A DNA stretch of 64,000 bases from Shumkonia mesophila (GTDB lineage: Bacteria > Pseudomonadota > Alphaproteobacteria > Rhodospirillales > Shumkoniaceae). Made by a program: the position numbers and the translations under genes. This document shows, one piece after another, positions 1 through 13,215 of the stretch. The stretch covers positions 124,001-188,000 of the forward strand of contig NZ_JAOTID010000001.1 in the NCBI RefSeq assembly GCF_026163695.1, given 5' to 3'. Within the stretch, counting starts at the first letter, position 1. Each line of letters starts with the position of its first letter. The notes under the pieces were generated by a model. It saw only the letters and a list, made by a program, of their open reading frames with translations. It was not told where the DNA came from and ran no database searches.

Positions 1-1149
1 CACATACGGCACCTTGTCGACGGTCGGCTTGGTCGGGTCGGCGGAGTTGATGCTGTCCAGCGTGATTCCGGCGAAGGGAACCTTCGCGTATTCGGGATTG
101 GCGTAGAGGGACTTCCGCGTTCCCGGAGGCACGTTGGCCCATCCCTCCTTCGAGGCAACCAGCGCCAGGTATTCCTTGGACGTGGCCCAGGCGATGAACT
201 TCTTGGCGCTTTCGACCTTCTGCGATCCGGCAGGAACGGCCAGGGTCCAGGCCCACAGCCAGTTACCGCGCTTGCCGAGGCCTGTATCCGGCGCCAGGGC
301 GAAGCCGACCTTGTCGGCCACGGTGCTGTCCTTCGGATCGGTCACGAACGATGCGGCGACGGTGGCGTCGATCCACATGCCGCATTTGCCCGACTGGAAC
401 AGGGCGAGGTTTTCGTTGAAGCCGTTCGACGAGGCACCTGGAGGGCCCGCTTTCTTCATCAGGTCGAGGTAGAAGGTCAGGGTCTTCCTCCACGGCTCCT
501 TGTCGAACTGCGGCTTCCAATCCATGTCGAACCACTTGGCGCCGAAGGAATTGGAGGTGGCGGTCAGGAACGCCATGTTTTCGCCCCAGCCGGCCTTGCC
601 GCGGAGACAAATGCCGTACACTTCGTTCGCCTTGTCGGTCATCGCCTCGGCGGCCTTGGCGATGAAGTCCCAGGTCGGCGCCTTGGGCATGGTCAGCCCG
701 GCCTTCTTCATCAGGTCGGCGCGGTACATCACCATCGAGCTTTCGCCGTAGAATGGCGCTGCATACAGCTTGCCGTCGATCGTCAGGCCGTTGCGGATGG
801 CGGGCAGCAGGTCATCGACGTCATAGGAAGCCGGCAGGTCGTTGAGCGAAACCAGCCAACCCTTCTTGCCCCAGATCGGCACTTCATAGGTCCCGATGGT
901 CATGATGTCGTACTGGCCGCCCTTGGTGGCGATGTCGGTGGTGACGCGCTGACGCAGCACGTTTTCTTCCAACACCACCCATTCCACTTCGATGCCGGGG
1001 TTTTTGGCGGAAAAATCTCCGGTCAGCTTTTGCATGCGGATCATGTCGCCGTTATTGACCGTGGCGACGGTCAGTTTCTCGGCCAGCGCGGATGTCGCGG
1101 TTAGCGACACGGCCGCTATGCCGATCAGCAAACGAGAGAAGAGTGTCAT
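1..1149 (-). CDS. ABC transporter polyol/sugar-binding protein (3' end outside window)
   Basis: Periplasmic solute-binding protein (family 1) of an ABC importer; its C-terminus runs off the left edge, leaving 383 codons. The N-terminus is a signal peptide (MTLFSRLLIGIAAVSLTATS, then ALA-EK cleavage near residue 23). The mature part has the binding-protein lobe features TTDIATKGGQYDIMTIGTYE and APFYGESSMVMYRADLMKKA. From memory this resembles sorbitol/mannitol-binding SmoE-type proteins, so a polyol is the likely ligand, but the substrate is inferred. The ATG is preceded by GGAGG at 5 nt spacing. A SorC-type regulator lies directly upstream on the same strand, as in polyol loci; permease and ATPase genes would be expected beyond position 1. 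Confidence 0.85.
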   Translation of the reverse strand, partial: MTLFSRLLIGIAAVSLTATSALAEKLTVATVNNGDMIRMQKLTGDFSAKNPGIEVEWVVLEENVLRQRVTTDIATKGGQYDIMTIGTYEVPIWGKKGWLVSLNDLPASYDVDDLLPAIRNGLTIDGKLYAAPFYGESSMVMYRADLMKKAGLTMPKAPTWDFIAKAAEAMTDKANEVYGICLRGKAGWGENMAFLTATSNSFGAKWFDMDWKPQFDKEPWRKTLTFYLDLMKKAGPPGASSNGFNENLALFQSGKCGMWIDATVAASFVTDPKDSTVADKVGFALAPDTGLGKRGNWLWAWTLAVPAGSQKVESAKKFIAWATSKEYLALVASKEGWANVPPGTRKSLYANPEYAKVPFAGITLDSINSADPTKPTVDKVPYV

Positions 1150-1190
1150 GTGAGCCTCCGTTAGCGGATATGGGCAATTGCTTATCTTTT

Positions 1191-1224
1191 GAATAATTAT
1201 TCGGCTTGCGGGCCTCTGAGTCAA
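1191..1224 (-). promoter_or_regulatory. Promoter of the polyol-binding protein gene with overlapping palindromic operator
   Basis: On the minus strand a TTGACT -35 box (1224-1219) is followed by exactly 17 bases and an AATAAT -10 box (1201-1196). The -10 lies inside a perfect 12-bp palindrome, GAATAATTATTC (1191-1202). A second small palindrome, GCAATTGC, sits at 1174-1181 with its centre 19 bp away. A repressor bound here would block RNA polymerase; the adjacent SorC-family regulator is the obvious candidate. The promoter match is seen directly; the operator role is inferred. Confidence 0.5.
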
Positions 1225-1329
1225 AAGGAATCTATGGCCGGTTGCAAAAAAATGCGCGGCCACCCTTATTCTGGGCAGTATTTCGTTTGGAAAAACAACT
1301 GGACAGCGAAGAAAATGGGCGGGAGCGCC

Positions 1330-2292
1330 CTATTCCGCGAGGGCTGCGGCCGTGGTCTCGTCGGTGATGAGCCCGGTCAGCCATTGGCCGGTCAGTGCCC
1401 CGCGTATTGCCCGCAGCTTGTTCGATCCGCGGGCCACGCCGATGAGGGGCCGCGCCGCGGGCTGGGTCAGCGGAACGCTGGCGACGCGGTCGTTGGTCAG
1501 GCCGGGAACGAGTCTGCCCAGGTCGTTGAAGGCCCAGCCGATGATCTCGCCGGCGGCACCGGCCGCCTGCAACTCGTGGAGTTCCTTGCGGGTGATGAAG
1601 CCGTCGGTCAGAAGCGGAGGGGCGTCGTTGAGTTCGCCTATCCCAACGAAAGCCACGTCGGCCGATAGGGCCAGGTCGATATTGCTGCGGATGGGTTTTT
1701 GCGCGCAGATGACGTCGCGCTCTTCCTTCGACGTCGCCACCACGGGCACGGCAAGAGGATGTCGTGGGGCCTGGGTGGCGTCTCCAATTGCCGTGATGGG
1801 ATCGGTTACGTTGGCCGAACCGTCCGGCGCAAGGCTGCCCACCAATGAAACGATTTTGTGGTGGGGGCAACTCATCCTTGATACCTGGTCCACCGCCCCG
1901 CGGATTTCACGGCCGGTTCCCAACGCCATCACGATGGGCGTTTCCGATTTGAGGTATTTCTCCATCTCCGCCGCCGCGACTTCGGCGATCCCGAGCGCCG
2001 GGTCGTTGGATGTCGGATCGACCAGCGTGACCTCGCAAAAGGACAATCCGTATCGGTCTTTAAGGCGTTGGGCCAGCTCCATGCATCGGGCTATGGGGTG
2101 GTCCAGTTTGAACTTCACCAGCCGTTCCCGCATCGCCAGCGCCACCATCCGTTGCGCGGCCTGACGGGAGATGTTCATTTTTGCGGCGATTTCGTCCTGG
2201 GTATTCTGCGCGACATAGTAAAGCCAACCCGCTCGGGCGGCATCATCCAGGCGAAGACGGTCGATTTTCGAGTCGCGTGGCATGGGCGCCAA
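1330..2292 (-). CDS. SorC/DeoR-type sugar-binding transcriptional regulator
   Basis: A 320-residue regulator with an N-terminal helix-turn-helix (about residues 28-60, motif TQDEIAAKMNISRQAAQRMV) and a C-terminal sugar-binding domain of the SorC/DeoR-C fold (from about residue 70; VMALGTGREIRGAVDQV, GRLVPGLTNDRVASVPL). These proteins typically respond to sugar phosphates or polyols and control the neighbouring transporter. It lies about 180 bp upstream of the polyol-binding protein on the same strand, and a palindrome over that gene's promoter is its likely target. The start could also be the third-codon-downstream Met (MPRDSKIDRL). Family assignment is firm; the effector is unknown. Confidence 0.88.
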   Translation of the reverse strand: MAPMPRDSKIDRLRLDDAARAGWLYYVAQNTQDEIAAKMNISRQAAQRMVALAMRERLVKFKLDHPIARCMELAQRLKDRYGLSFCEVTLVDPTSNDPALGIAEVAAAEMEKYLKSETPIVMALGTGREIRGAVDQVSRMSCPHHKIVSLVGSLAPDGSANVTDPITAIGDATQAPRHPLAVPVVATSKEERDVICAQKPIRSNIDLALSADVAFVGIGELNDAPPLLTDGFITRKELHELQAAGAAGEIIGWAFNDLGRLVPGLTNDRVASVPLTQPAARPLIGVARGSNKLRAIRGALTGQWLTGLITDETTAAALAE

Positions 2293-2665
2293 TCAGAACT
2301 GCTATTTCAACAGTGTCGCAGCCTATTTGGCATTTGCCCATCATTCAAGCAATTGCTGGTTCCAAAGGGCGGGAATTTGCGATTGGAGTTAGTCCTGGGC
2401 GCCTTTTGATGCCCGAAATTGGGGTCAGCAGCCCCCGCAGCTACGTCCGTTTTACCTTGTCCGCGTCCGAGAGCCGACATTCCGTTCTTCGGCCTCCAAG
2501 CAGAAAGGCATCTTTGCCTCCGAAAATCCGGGTCGCGTCAAAAACCGTAAGGTACGAGGCCAAGTGCCGCCGTCGGACGATCGACGCCGCCTAACGATCC
2601 ATCCTGGCGGATAGTCGCATTTTATGAGGCCAGTCGCATGAATTGGGTCATCCTACAAAGAAGCG
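2293..2665. other. Intergenic region without a convincing gene
   Basis: About 370 bases between the SorC-type regulator and the tRNA. Open frames cross it on the plus strand, but they lack a ribosome site, family resemblance or typical codon bias. Base composition is lower in GC than the flanking genes. It presumably holds the regulator promoter, but no clean -35/-10 pair was picked out. Confidence 0.4.
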
Positions 2666-2742
2666 TGGTGGGCCCGGCAGGACTCGAACCTGCAACCAGA
2701 CCGTTATGAGCGGCCGGCTCTAACCAGTTGAGCTACGGGCCC
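2666..2742 (-). tRNA. tRNA with CAU anticodon, probably tRNA-Ile2 (lysidine-modified)
   Basis: A complete 77-nt cloverleaf with encoded CCA. The acceptor stem is GGGCCCG/CGGGCCC, the D-arm GCTC/GAGC, the anticodon stem GGCCG/CGGTC with loop CTCATAA, and the T-arm GCAGG-TTCGAGT-CCTGC. The CAU anticodon fits elongator Met or Ile2. Isoleucine identity elements are all present (A73, C4-G69, U12-A23, C29-G41, A37 and A38), so I favour Ile2, whose C34 is converted to lysidine by TilS to read AUA. The 5' end is at 2742. Confidence 0.88.
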
Positions 2743-2832
2743 GAGAGGGACGGCTTCCCATAGCAGGATTCGGGCATCGGATACAATCCATCCGATGCCC
2801 CTCCCGTGGCCGCGCTGGGGGCGATGCCCGGC

Positions 2833-4911
<2,079 letters not shown>

Positions 4912-5368
4912 CAATCTTGTTGCTCCCGGGAAACAAAACCGTTTCGCCGCCCCCTTCTCGGGACGCCGAAACAGCGGGCCGCCCTCAGCGGCCTGCGCGA
5001 TCCTTAACCACCCTGCCGAATGCCCGGCGCCCGACCGGCGCCTCGCGACACAGGCCCTCGTTCCTTGCTTCCAATCACCCCGATTGCGTTGAAGCCGTGC
5101 CGCGGTCCGAACGACACACGTGTGCCGCCGGCAGAGGCGCCATCGCAAAGGTCCCCGAACCTGCCACCGCCCACACGCGTCGCCGAATCCAAAATTCCCT
5201 GCCCGTCCATCGAAGCCGGGGACAAAAGCCCCGACTTCCGCGCCCTTTTTTGCTTCGGGCGCACGGCCGCTCATTCAGCCCTACGCCGTCAAATGGTACC
5301 ATCGCGGCGGCGAGTCAAGCCCGGAATCCCCTCGTGTGCCGTTGCCGAGTCGCGCCGATTCGTTCGTT
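4912..5368. other. dnaG-rpoD intergenic region / rpoD leader
   Basis: About 457 bases between dnaG and rpoD. It contains the rpoD ribosome site and presumably its promoters. The rpoD frame stays open into this region but shows no conserved sequence, so I read it as untranslated. Read on the minus strand, one G-run hairpin-like stretch (GGGGCTTTTGTCCCC) lies near 5221. No independent gene was found. Confidence 0.4.
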
Positions 5369-7180
5369 TCACCCTTCCGAGTCGCCGATTGCCGCGCGCA
5401 GCGCCGCCTGCTGGCGCCGCCAGCCGTCCGGCGTCAGATCGCCGGCCAGCCGTTTCTTGATGGTCTCGCGCTCCGCCGCGAAGGCGGCCCGCCGGAGCGT
5501 TTCCAAGGTATCCCGCCAGGTCGCCAGCACCGATTCGGCATCGGCGGCGGCGGCGATCTTGCGGTGATGGCTGATCATCGGGTCGCCCAGCAGCGCGTCC
5601 GATTCGGCGGCCAGGCCCGCCGCCGCCAGTTCACGAGCAAGGCCTGCGGCATCGAGATCGGGCTGCCCCGAGAGGATGGTCACCACCGCCTGGCGCAGGC
5701 GGTCGAGCCCGGCGTCGGCAAACCCCAGCGCGCCCAGGCGCTCGCCTTCGGCCTCGAAAACGTCGGGATGACGGAGCACGATGGCCAGCAGCACCTGCTG
5801 GGCGCCGCGCAGCGGATCGGTACCGGTCGCGCGCGCCGCGGCGGCCGGAATGCCGACCTGCGGCGACGGCCGGCGCTCGCCCCCCGCGCCCTTGTTCCGC
5901 CGCCGCCCCGCCTCGCGCCATTCGCTCCACAGCCGGTCCTTGAAGGCCCGGAGAAAATGGCTGCGCACCGTCGAGTCGCCGATTCGCAGGGCCTGGCGGG
6001 ACAGCCGATCCTCCAGCCCCGCCCGCTCCTCGGGCGTCGTCGGCATCCGCCCCTGGGTTTCCATGCGCCAGAGAATTTCCGAAAGCGGCAGGGTAGCGGC
6101 CAGCACCTCGGACATGGCGGCGGCGCCGCGCGCCTTGATCAGGCTGTCGGGGTCCTCGCCGGTGGGCAGCAGGGCGAAGCGCAGCGAATAGCCGGGCTTG
6201 AGCAGCGCCAGCGCGTGATCGGCCACCCGCATGGCCGCCTTCTGGCCGGCGGTGTCGCCGTCGAAGCAGACGGTCGGCTCGTGGACGATCTTCCACAGCG
6301 CCTGCAGATGATCCTCGGTCAGCGCGGTGCCCAACGGCGCCACCGCGAAGTCGAATCCCGCCTGGTGCAGCGAGATGACGTCCATGTAGCCCTCGGTCAC
6401 CAGGATGCGCCCGCCGTCGCGGGCCGGCTTCAAGGCCTGGGTCAGGCCGTAGAGCACGTGGCGCTTTTGGAAAATGGCCGATTCGGGGGAATTCAGGTAC
6501 TTGGGCTCGCCCTTGGCCATGATGCGCCCGCCGAAGGCGACGACGCGGCCGCGCCTGTCCGTGATGGGAAACATGACGCGGCCCCGGAAATAGTCGAAAT
6601 CGGGCCGCCCGTCGTCGGGTCGGCGGATCAGCCCGGCTTCGCGCATCAACTCCTCGGGGACCCCTTCCCGGGCCAGGGCGCCCTTCATCGTGCCTCGCGA
6701 ATCGGGGGCGTAGCCCAGGCGGAAGCGCTCGATGGTGGAATCTGGGAGGCCGCGCCCGTGCAGATAGGCCAGCGCCGCCTTGCCTTCCGGCATCCTCAGC
6801 ATCTTCTGGAACTGGGCGCAGGCCACGTCCATCGCGTCATAGAGCGTCTGGCGCTGACGATCCTTCTCGCGCTCCTCGGGGGAATCGTTGGGGATTTCCA
6901 TGCCGGCCTGGGCGGCCAGCCGCTCGACCGCCTCGGGGAAGCTCAGGCCCTCGACCTTCATCACGAAGTCGATGACGTCGCCGTGCTCGCCGGAACTGAA
7001 GTCGTGATAGAAGCCCTTGTCCGGCACCACGGTGAAGGACGGCGTCTTCTCCTTCTGGAACGGGCTCAGGCCCACGTACTCGCGGCCCCGGCGGATCAGC
7101 TTGACGCGCTTGCCGACCACGTCTTCCAGCGAGACGCGGGCGCGAAGCTCATCGAGAAACTGGGGCGAGAAGGAAGACAT
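5369..7180 (-). CDS. dnaG: DNA primase
   Basis: Synthesises RNA primers at the replication fork with DnaB. At 603 residues it has a normal length. The N-terminal CHC2-type region (about 30-80) keeps the fold sequence (GREYVGLSPFQKEKTPSFTV) but has S39, Q42, D60 and S63 where E. coli has the zinc ligands C40, H43, C61 and C64. The TOPRIM domain (about 250-340) carries LVTEGYMDVISLHQ and CFDGDTAGQKAA, with the metal-binding acidic residues. A helicase-interaction domain forms the C-terminus. Upstream of rpoD on the same strand. Loss of the zinc ligands is, as I recall, common in alphaproteobacterial primases. Confidence 0.96.
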   Translation of the reverse strand: MSSFSPQFLDELRARVSLEDVVGKRVKLIRRGREYVGLSPFQKEKTPSFTVVPDKGFYHDFSSGEHGDVIDFVMKVEGLSFPEAVERLAAQAGMEIPNDSPEEREKDRQRQTLYDAMDVACAQFQKMLRMPEGKAALAYLHGRGLPDSTIERFRLGYAPDSRGTMKGALAREGVPEELMREAGLIRRPDDGRPDFDYFRGRVMFPITDRRGRVVAFGGRIMAKGEPKYLNSPESAIFQKRHVLYGLTQALKPARDGGRILVTEGYMDVISLHQAGFDFAVAPLGTALTEDHLQALWKIVHEPTVCFDGDTAGQKAAMRVADHALALLKPGYSLRFALLPTGEDPDSLIKARGAAAMSEVLAATLPLSEILWRMETQGRMPTTPEERAGLEDRLSRQALRIGDSTVRSHFLRAFKDRLWSEWREAGRRRNKGAGGERRPSPQVGIPAAAARATGTDPLRGAQQVLLAIVLRHPDVFEAEGERLGALGFADAGLDRLRQAVVTILSGQPDLDAAGLARELAAAGLAAESDALLGDPMISHHRKIAAAADAESVLATWRDTLETLRRAAFAAERETIKKRLAGDLTPDGWRRQQAALRAAIGDSEG

Positions 7181-7387
7181 TCGGTCTACATGCCGCTTTT
7201 CTTAAGCGCACGAATCTAGAGGCTGCAAAGGCAGACTCGAGCGACGTTCTTTATCGCACGGGAACCGCCGGCCGGGACTGAAAAAAATCGGACGGCTAGA
7301 AGCGATTGACGCGATAATGAAAATGGCCGGGTTATCCCCGCATGCCGTCAAGCCGTCCACAGGGATATCCACCGGCGGCCGGCCGGT

Positions 7388-7843
7388 TCAGGTCAGCTGC
7401 TTCTTGACCAGGGCGCCGGCCTTGGCGAAATCCATGCGCCCGGCGTAGCGCTCCTTGAGCGCCGCCATGGTGCGCCCCATGTCCTTGAGCGAGGTCGCCT
7501 TCAATTCGGCGACGGTTTCCCCGACTGCCGATTCGACCTCGGCCTCGTCCATCTGTGCGGGCAGGAAGCGCTGGATGACCTCGATCTCCGCCCCCTCCCT
7601 CTGGACCAGGTCGAGGCGTTCGCCGATGCGGTAAAGATCGATGCTTTCATGGCGCTGGCGGATCATCGATTGCAGAAGATCGAGGATCGCCTCCTCCGGG
7701 ATGCCCGTCAGGTTGCCCTTGCCGCGGGCCGCGATGTCGCGATCCTTGAGCGCCGCCAGGATCAGCCGCAGGGTGGCCACCGCGACGGTGTCCCGGGCCT
7801 TCATGGCGGTGACGAGGGCTTCCTTCAACCGGGTGCGCAGCAT
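7388..7843 (-). CDS. GatB/YqeY domain-containing protein
   Basis: A 151-residue, mostly helical protein of the YqeY family, which resembles the C-terminal tRNA-binding domain of GatB. Conserved parts are MLRTRLKEALVTAMKARD, TLRLILAALKDRDIAARGKG, and the C-terminal DMGRTMAALKERYAGRMDFA followed by AGALVKKQL. The frame is open to 7978, but homology begins at the ATG at 7843. Its role is not well defined; it may act on mischarged or free tRNA. It lies upstream of dnaG on the same strand, a common yqeY-dnaG-rpoD order, and is divergent from carA. Confidence 0.9.
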   Translation of the reverse strand: MLRTRLKEALVTAMKARDTVAVATLRLILAALKDRDIAARGKGNLTGIPEEAILDLLQSMIRQRHESIDLYRIGERLDLVQREGAEIEVIQRFLPAQMDEAEVESAVGETVAELKATSLKDMGRTMAALKERYAGRMDFAKAGALVKKQLT

Positions 7844-7965
7844 GGTTGCCGTCCTCCTCGACGGTTGCGGGAAGCCGGAGAAGCTATACAATCCGAGGGG
7901 AAAAGGCAACCGCTTAATTTTTATTAACGCGTTGAAAAATAAACAACTTTCTTTCAACCGGGGGC

Positions 7966-7994
7966 TTGACCTCGGCACGCAATTTGCTTAATAG
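7966..7994 (+). promoter_or_regulatory. Promoter of carA
   Basis: TTGACC (7966-7971), a 17-base spacer, then TAATAG (7989-7994): a good sigma-70 match in an AT-rich patch. The predicted transcript start is near 8001, giving a leader of about 127 nt before the carA ATG at 8129. Confidence 0.6.
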
Positions 7995-8019
7995 AACGAA
8001 AATTCCATGCTGCTGTCGT

Positions 8020-8115
8020 CCGGCCCTCGGAAGTTCGGCCGGAACGTCGGCCTCCCGGGACACCCGGGTGCGACGAAAGCCGGTCCGTGCGTGAAGACGT
8101 CGGAGCGGCTTTTTT
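8020..8115 (+). promoter_or_regulatory. Structured carA leader with terminator-like hairpin (putative attenuator)
   Basis: Three consecutive hairpins follow the predicted transcript start. Hairpin 1 pairs ccggcc (8020-8025) with ggccgg (8037-8042). Hairpin 2 pairs cccggg (8054-8059) with cccggg (8063-8068). Hairpin 3 pairs gccggtccg (8079-8087) with cggagcggc (8101-8109), one G-G mismatch, directly followed by six T (8110-8115). The last has the form of an intrinsic terminator placed 13 nt before the carA start, so it may attenuate carA expression. The signal that would control it is not visible. Confidence 0.45.
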
Positions 8116-8128
8116 GGGACCCGCCATC

Positions 8129-9316
8129 ATGACCGATACCGTCAAACCGACCGTCCGTCCGCCTCACGCGAACGCCGCCCTCGTCCTGCACGACGGCGAT
8201 GTCTACTGGGGCGTCGGCGCCGGCGCGCCCGGCGCCGCGGTGGGTGAAGTGTGCTTCAACACCTCGATCACCGGCTACCAGGAGATCCTCACCGACCCCT
8301 CCTACGCCGGGCAGATCATCACCTTCACCTTCCCGCACGTGGGCAACGTCGGCACCAACGCCGAGGACATCGAAACGATCACCCCGGCGGCGCGCGGCTG
8401 CATCCTCGGCGCCGCCATCACCGAGCCCTCCAACTGGCGGGCCGCCAAGCACCTGGACGAGTGGCTGCGCTCCTTCGGGCTTTGCGCGCTGACCGGCGTC
8501 GATACCCGCCGCCTGACCCGGCGCATCCGCGACGGCGGCGCCCCCAACGGGGCGCTCATTTACGCCGCCGACGGCGACGTCGACCTCGAAGCGGCCTTCC
8601 GCATGGCCCGCGACTGGCCGGGGCTGGAGGGCATGGATCTGGCCAAGGACGTCACCTGCCACCAGACCTCGACCTGGGACGAAACCACCTGGGCCCTGGG
8701 CCGCGGCTATGGTCGCGAGACGCGCCCCAGGCACCACGTCGTCGCCGTCGACTACGGGGCCAAGCGCAACATCCTGCGCTGCCTGGCTGCCGCCGGTTGC
8801 CGGGTGACGGTGGTGACCGGCACCTCGACCGCCGCCGACGTGCTGGCGCTCAACCCCGACGGCGTGTTTCTCTCGAACGGGCCGGGCGACCCGGCGGCCA
8901 CCGGCGAGTACGCGGTGCCGATGATCCGCGAGCTGATGAAGAAGGAAGACCTGCCGATCTTCGGCATCTGCCTCGGCCACCAGATGCTGGGCCTGGCCTT
9001 GGGCGGGCGCACCCGCAAGATGCACCTCGGCCATCGCGGCGCCAACCATCCGGTCAAGGACCTGGCCACCGGCAAGGTCGAGATCACCAGCCAGAACCAC
9101 GGCTTCATGGTCGAGGCGGACAGCCTGCCCACGGGCGTGGTGGAAACCCACGTCTCCCTCTTCGACGGTTCCAACGAGGGCCTGAAGCTGGAGGGCCGGC
9201 CGGTGTTCTCGGTGCAATACCACCCCGAAGCCAGCCCCGGCCCCCAGGACAGCCACCACCTCTTCACCCGCTTCATCGACCTGATCGATGCTCGGGTCTC
9301 GGATCGAAAACGGTAA
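8129..9316 (+). CDS. carA: Carbamoyl-phosphate synthase small (glutaminase) subunit
   Basis: Hydrolyses glutamine and channels ammonia to CarB for carbamoyl phosphate, feeding pyrimidine and arginine synthesis. The 395 residues comprise the CarA N-terminal domain (HANAALVLHDGDVYWGVG, FNTSITGYQEILTDPSYAGQ) and a class I glutamine amidotransferase domain. The nucleophile Cys lies in PIFGICLGHQMLGLALGG, and the His and Glu in SVQYHPEASPGP. The ATG at 8129 is chosen because homology begins there; an in-frame GTG lies farther upstream inside the leader hairpin. carB follows after an inserted small gene. Confidence 0.96.
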   Translation: MTDTVKPTVRPPHANAALVLHDGDVYWGVGAGAPGAAVGEVCFNTSITGYQEILTDPSYAGQIITFTFPHVGNVGTNAEDIETITPAARGCILGAAITEPSNWRAAKHLDEWLRSFGLCALTGVDTRRLTRRIRDGGAPNGALIYAADGDVDLEAAFRMARDWPGLEGMDLAKDVTCHQTSTWDETTWALGRGYGRETRPRHHVVAVDYGAKRNILRCLAAAGCRVTVVTGTSTAADVLALNPDGVFLSNGPGDPAATGEYAVPMIRELMKKEDLPIFGICLGHQMLGLALGGRTRKMHLGHRGANHPVKDLATGKVEITSQNHGFMVEADSLPTGVVETHVSLFDGSNEGLKLEGRPVFSVQYHPEASPGPQDSHHLFTRFIDLIDARVSDRKR

Positions 9317-9325
9317 AAAAGATGA

Positions 9326-9456
9326 ACCACTGAGAACACAGAGAACACTGAGATGGACACTGAGGAAGACAAATGCGCTAACGCGCAACAGGAAGCTAGG
9401 CGAAGCCAATCCTTTTTTCTCTGTGAATCCTCTGTGTTCTCTGTGTTCTCGGTGGT
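9326..9456. repeat. Large inverted repeat of the CTCTGTG type between carA and the GxxExxY gene
   Basis: The left arm (9326-9352) and right arm (9430-9456) are inverted copies of 27 nt with 25 matches; similarity continues weakly inward. Both arms consist of repeated gagaacacaga units. The spacer (9353-9429) has no gene. Such CTCTGTGTTCTC repeats are, as I recall, found next to GxxExxY genes in many bacteria, and one such gene starts 23 nt downstream. The transcript could form a long hairpin between carA and the rest of the operon. Confidence 0.75.
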
Positions 9457-9479
9457 GAAAAACGGCGGGTGGGGCCGGA

Positions 9480-9863
9480 ATGGCGTTTGCGATGGAAAAT
9501 GACCCGCTGACGGAGAAGATCATCGGTGCCGCCATCGAGGTCCACCGCCATCTGGGACCGGGATTGCTGGAATCGGCCTACCAGGAATGCCTGTGCCAGG
9601 AACTTGCACGCGGAGGGCTGACCGTGAAACGTCAGGTCGTCCTTCCCATCGCCTACAAAGGGGTCCAGGTCGAACCGGGGTTTCGTGTCGACATGATCGT
9701 GGAAGACAACGTGCTGCTTGAACTGAAGGCCGTCGAAAGAATTCTGCCCATCCATGAGGCCCAGGTGCTTACCTACCTGAAGCTCAGCGGCATCCGGACC
9801 GGTCTTCTGATGAATTTCAATGCCATGCCCCTCAAGAACGGCATCAAACGCTTCGTGGTGTAG
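9480..9863 (+). CDS. GxxExxY protein (PD-(D/E)XK nuclease-like)
   Basis: A 127-residue protein of the GxxExxY family. The name-giving motif is GLLESAY (residues 28-34). A PD-(D/E)XK-like core follows: RVDMIVEDNVLLELKAVE, with D71 and the E81-x-K83 pair, then the helix EAQVLTYLKLSGIRTGLLMN. The family is widespread and often linked to dispersed repeats; its function is unknown, though a nuclease fold is predicted. It lies between carA and carB, ending 3 nt before carB, with the inverted repeat just upstream. A second Met at residue 5 is an alternative start. It looks like an insertion into the car operon. Confidence 0.9.
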   Translation: MAFAMENDPLTEKIIGAAIEVHRHLGPGLLESAYQECLCQELARGGLTVKRQVVLPIAYKGVQVEPGFRVDMIVEDNVLLELKAVERILPIHEAQVLTYLKLSGIRTGLLMNFNAMPLKNGIKRFVV

Positions 9864-9866
9864 TCC

Positions 9867-13124
<3,258 letters not shown>

Positions 13125-13215
13125 GGGCAACCCCCAAGCACCGCTGTTGTCGTGCCCGCGACCTTGGTGAAGGGCCGCGAAGAGAATGAATTGCTAACGA
13201 ACGGGATTCGTGCCG

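Noticed and set aside
2068-2594. Plus-strand open frames upstream of the tRNA
   Set aside because: No ribosome site, no homology, and they overlap the start and promoter region of the SorC-type regulator.
2666-2742. Call of the CAU tRNA as elongator methionine
   Set aside because: All isoleucine identity elements checked (A73, C4-G69, U12-A23, C29-G41) are present, so Ile2 is preferred; Met is not strictly excluded.
4912-5274. N-terminal extension of RpoD (about 120 residues)
   Set aside because: The extra residues are unlike any RpoD N-terminus and [10 protein letters not shown] at 4911 has a ribosome site and matches expected length.
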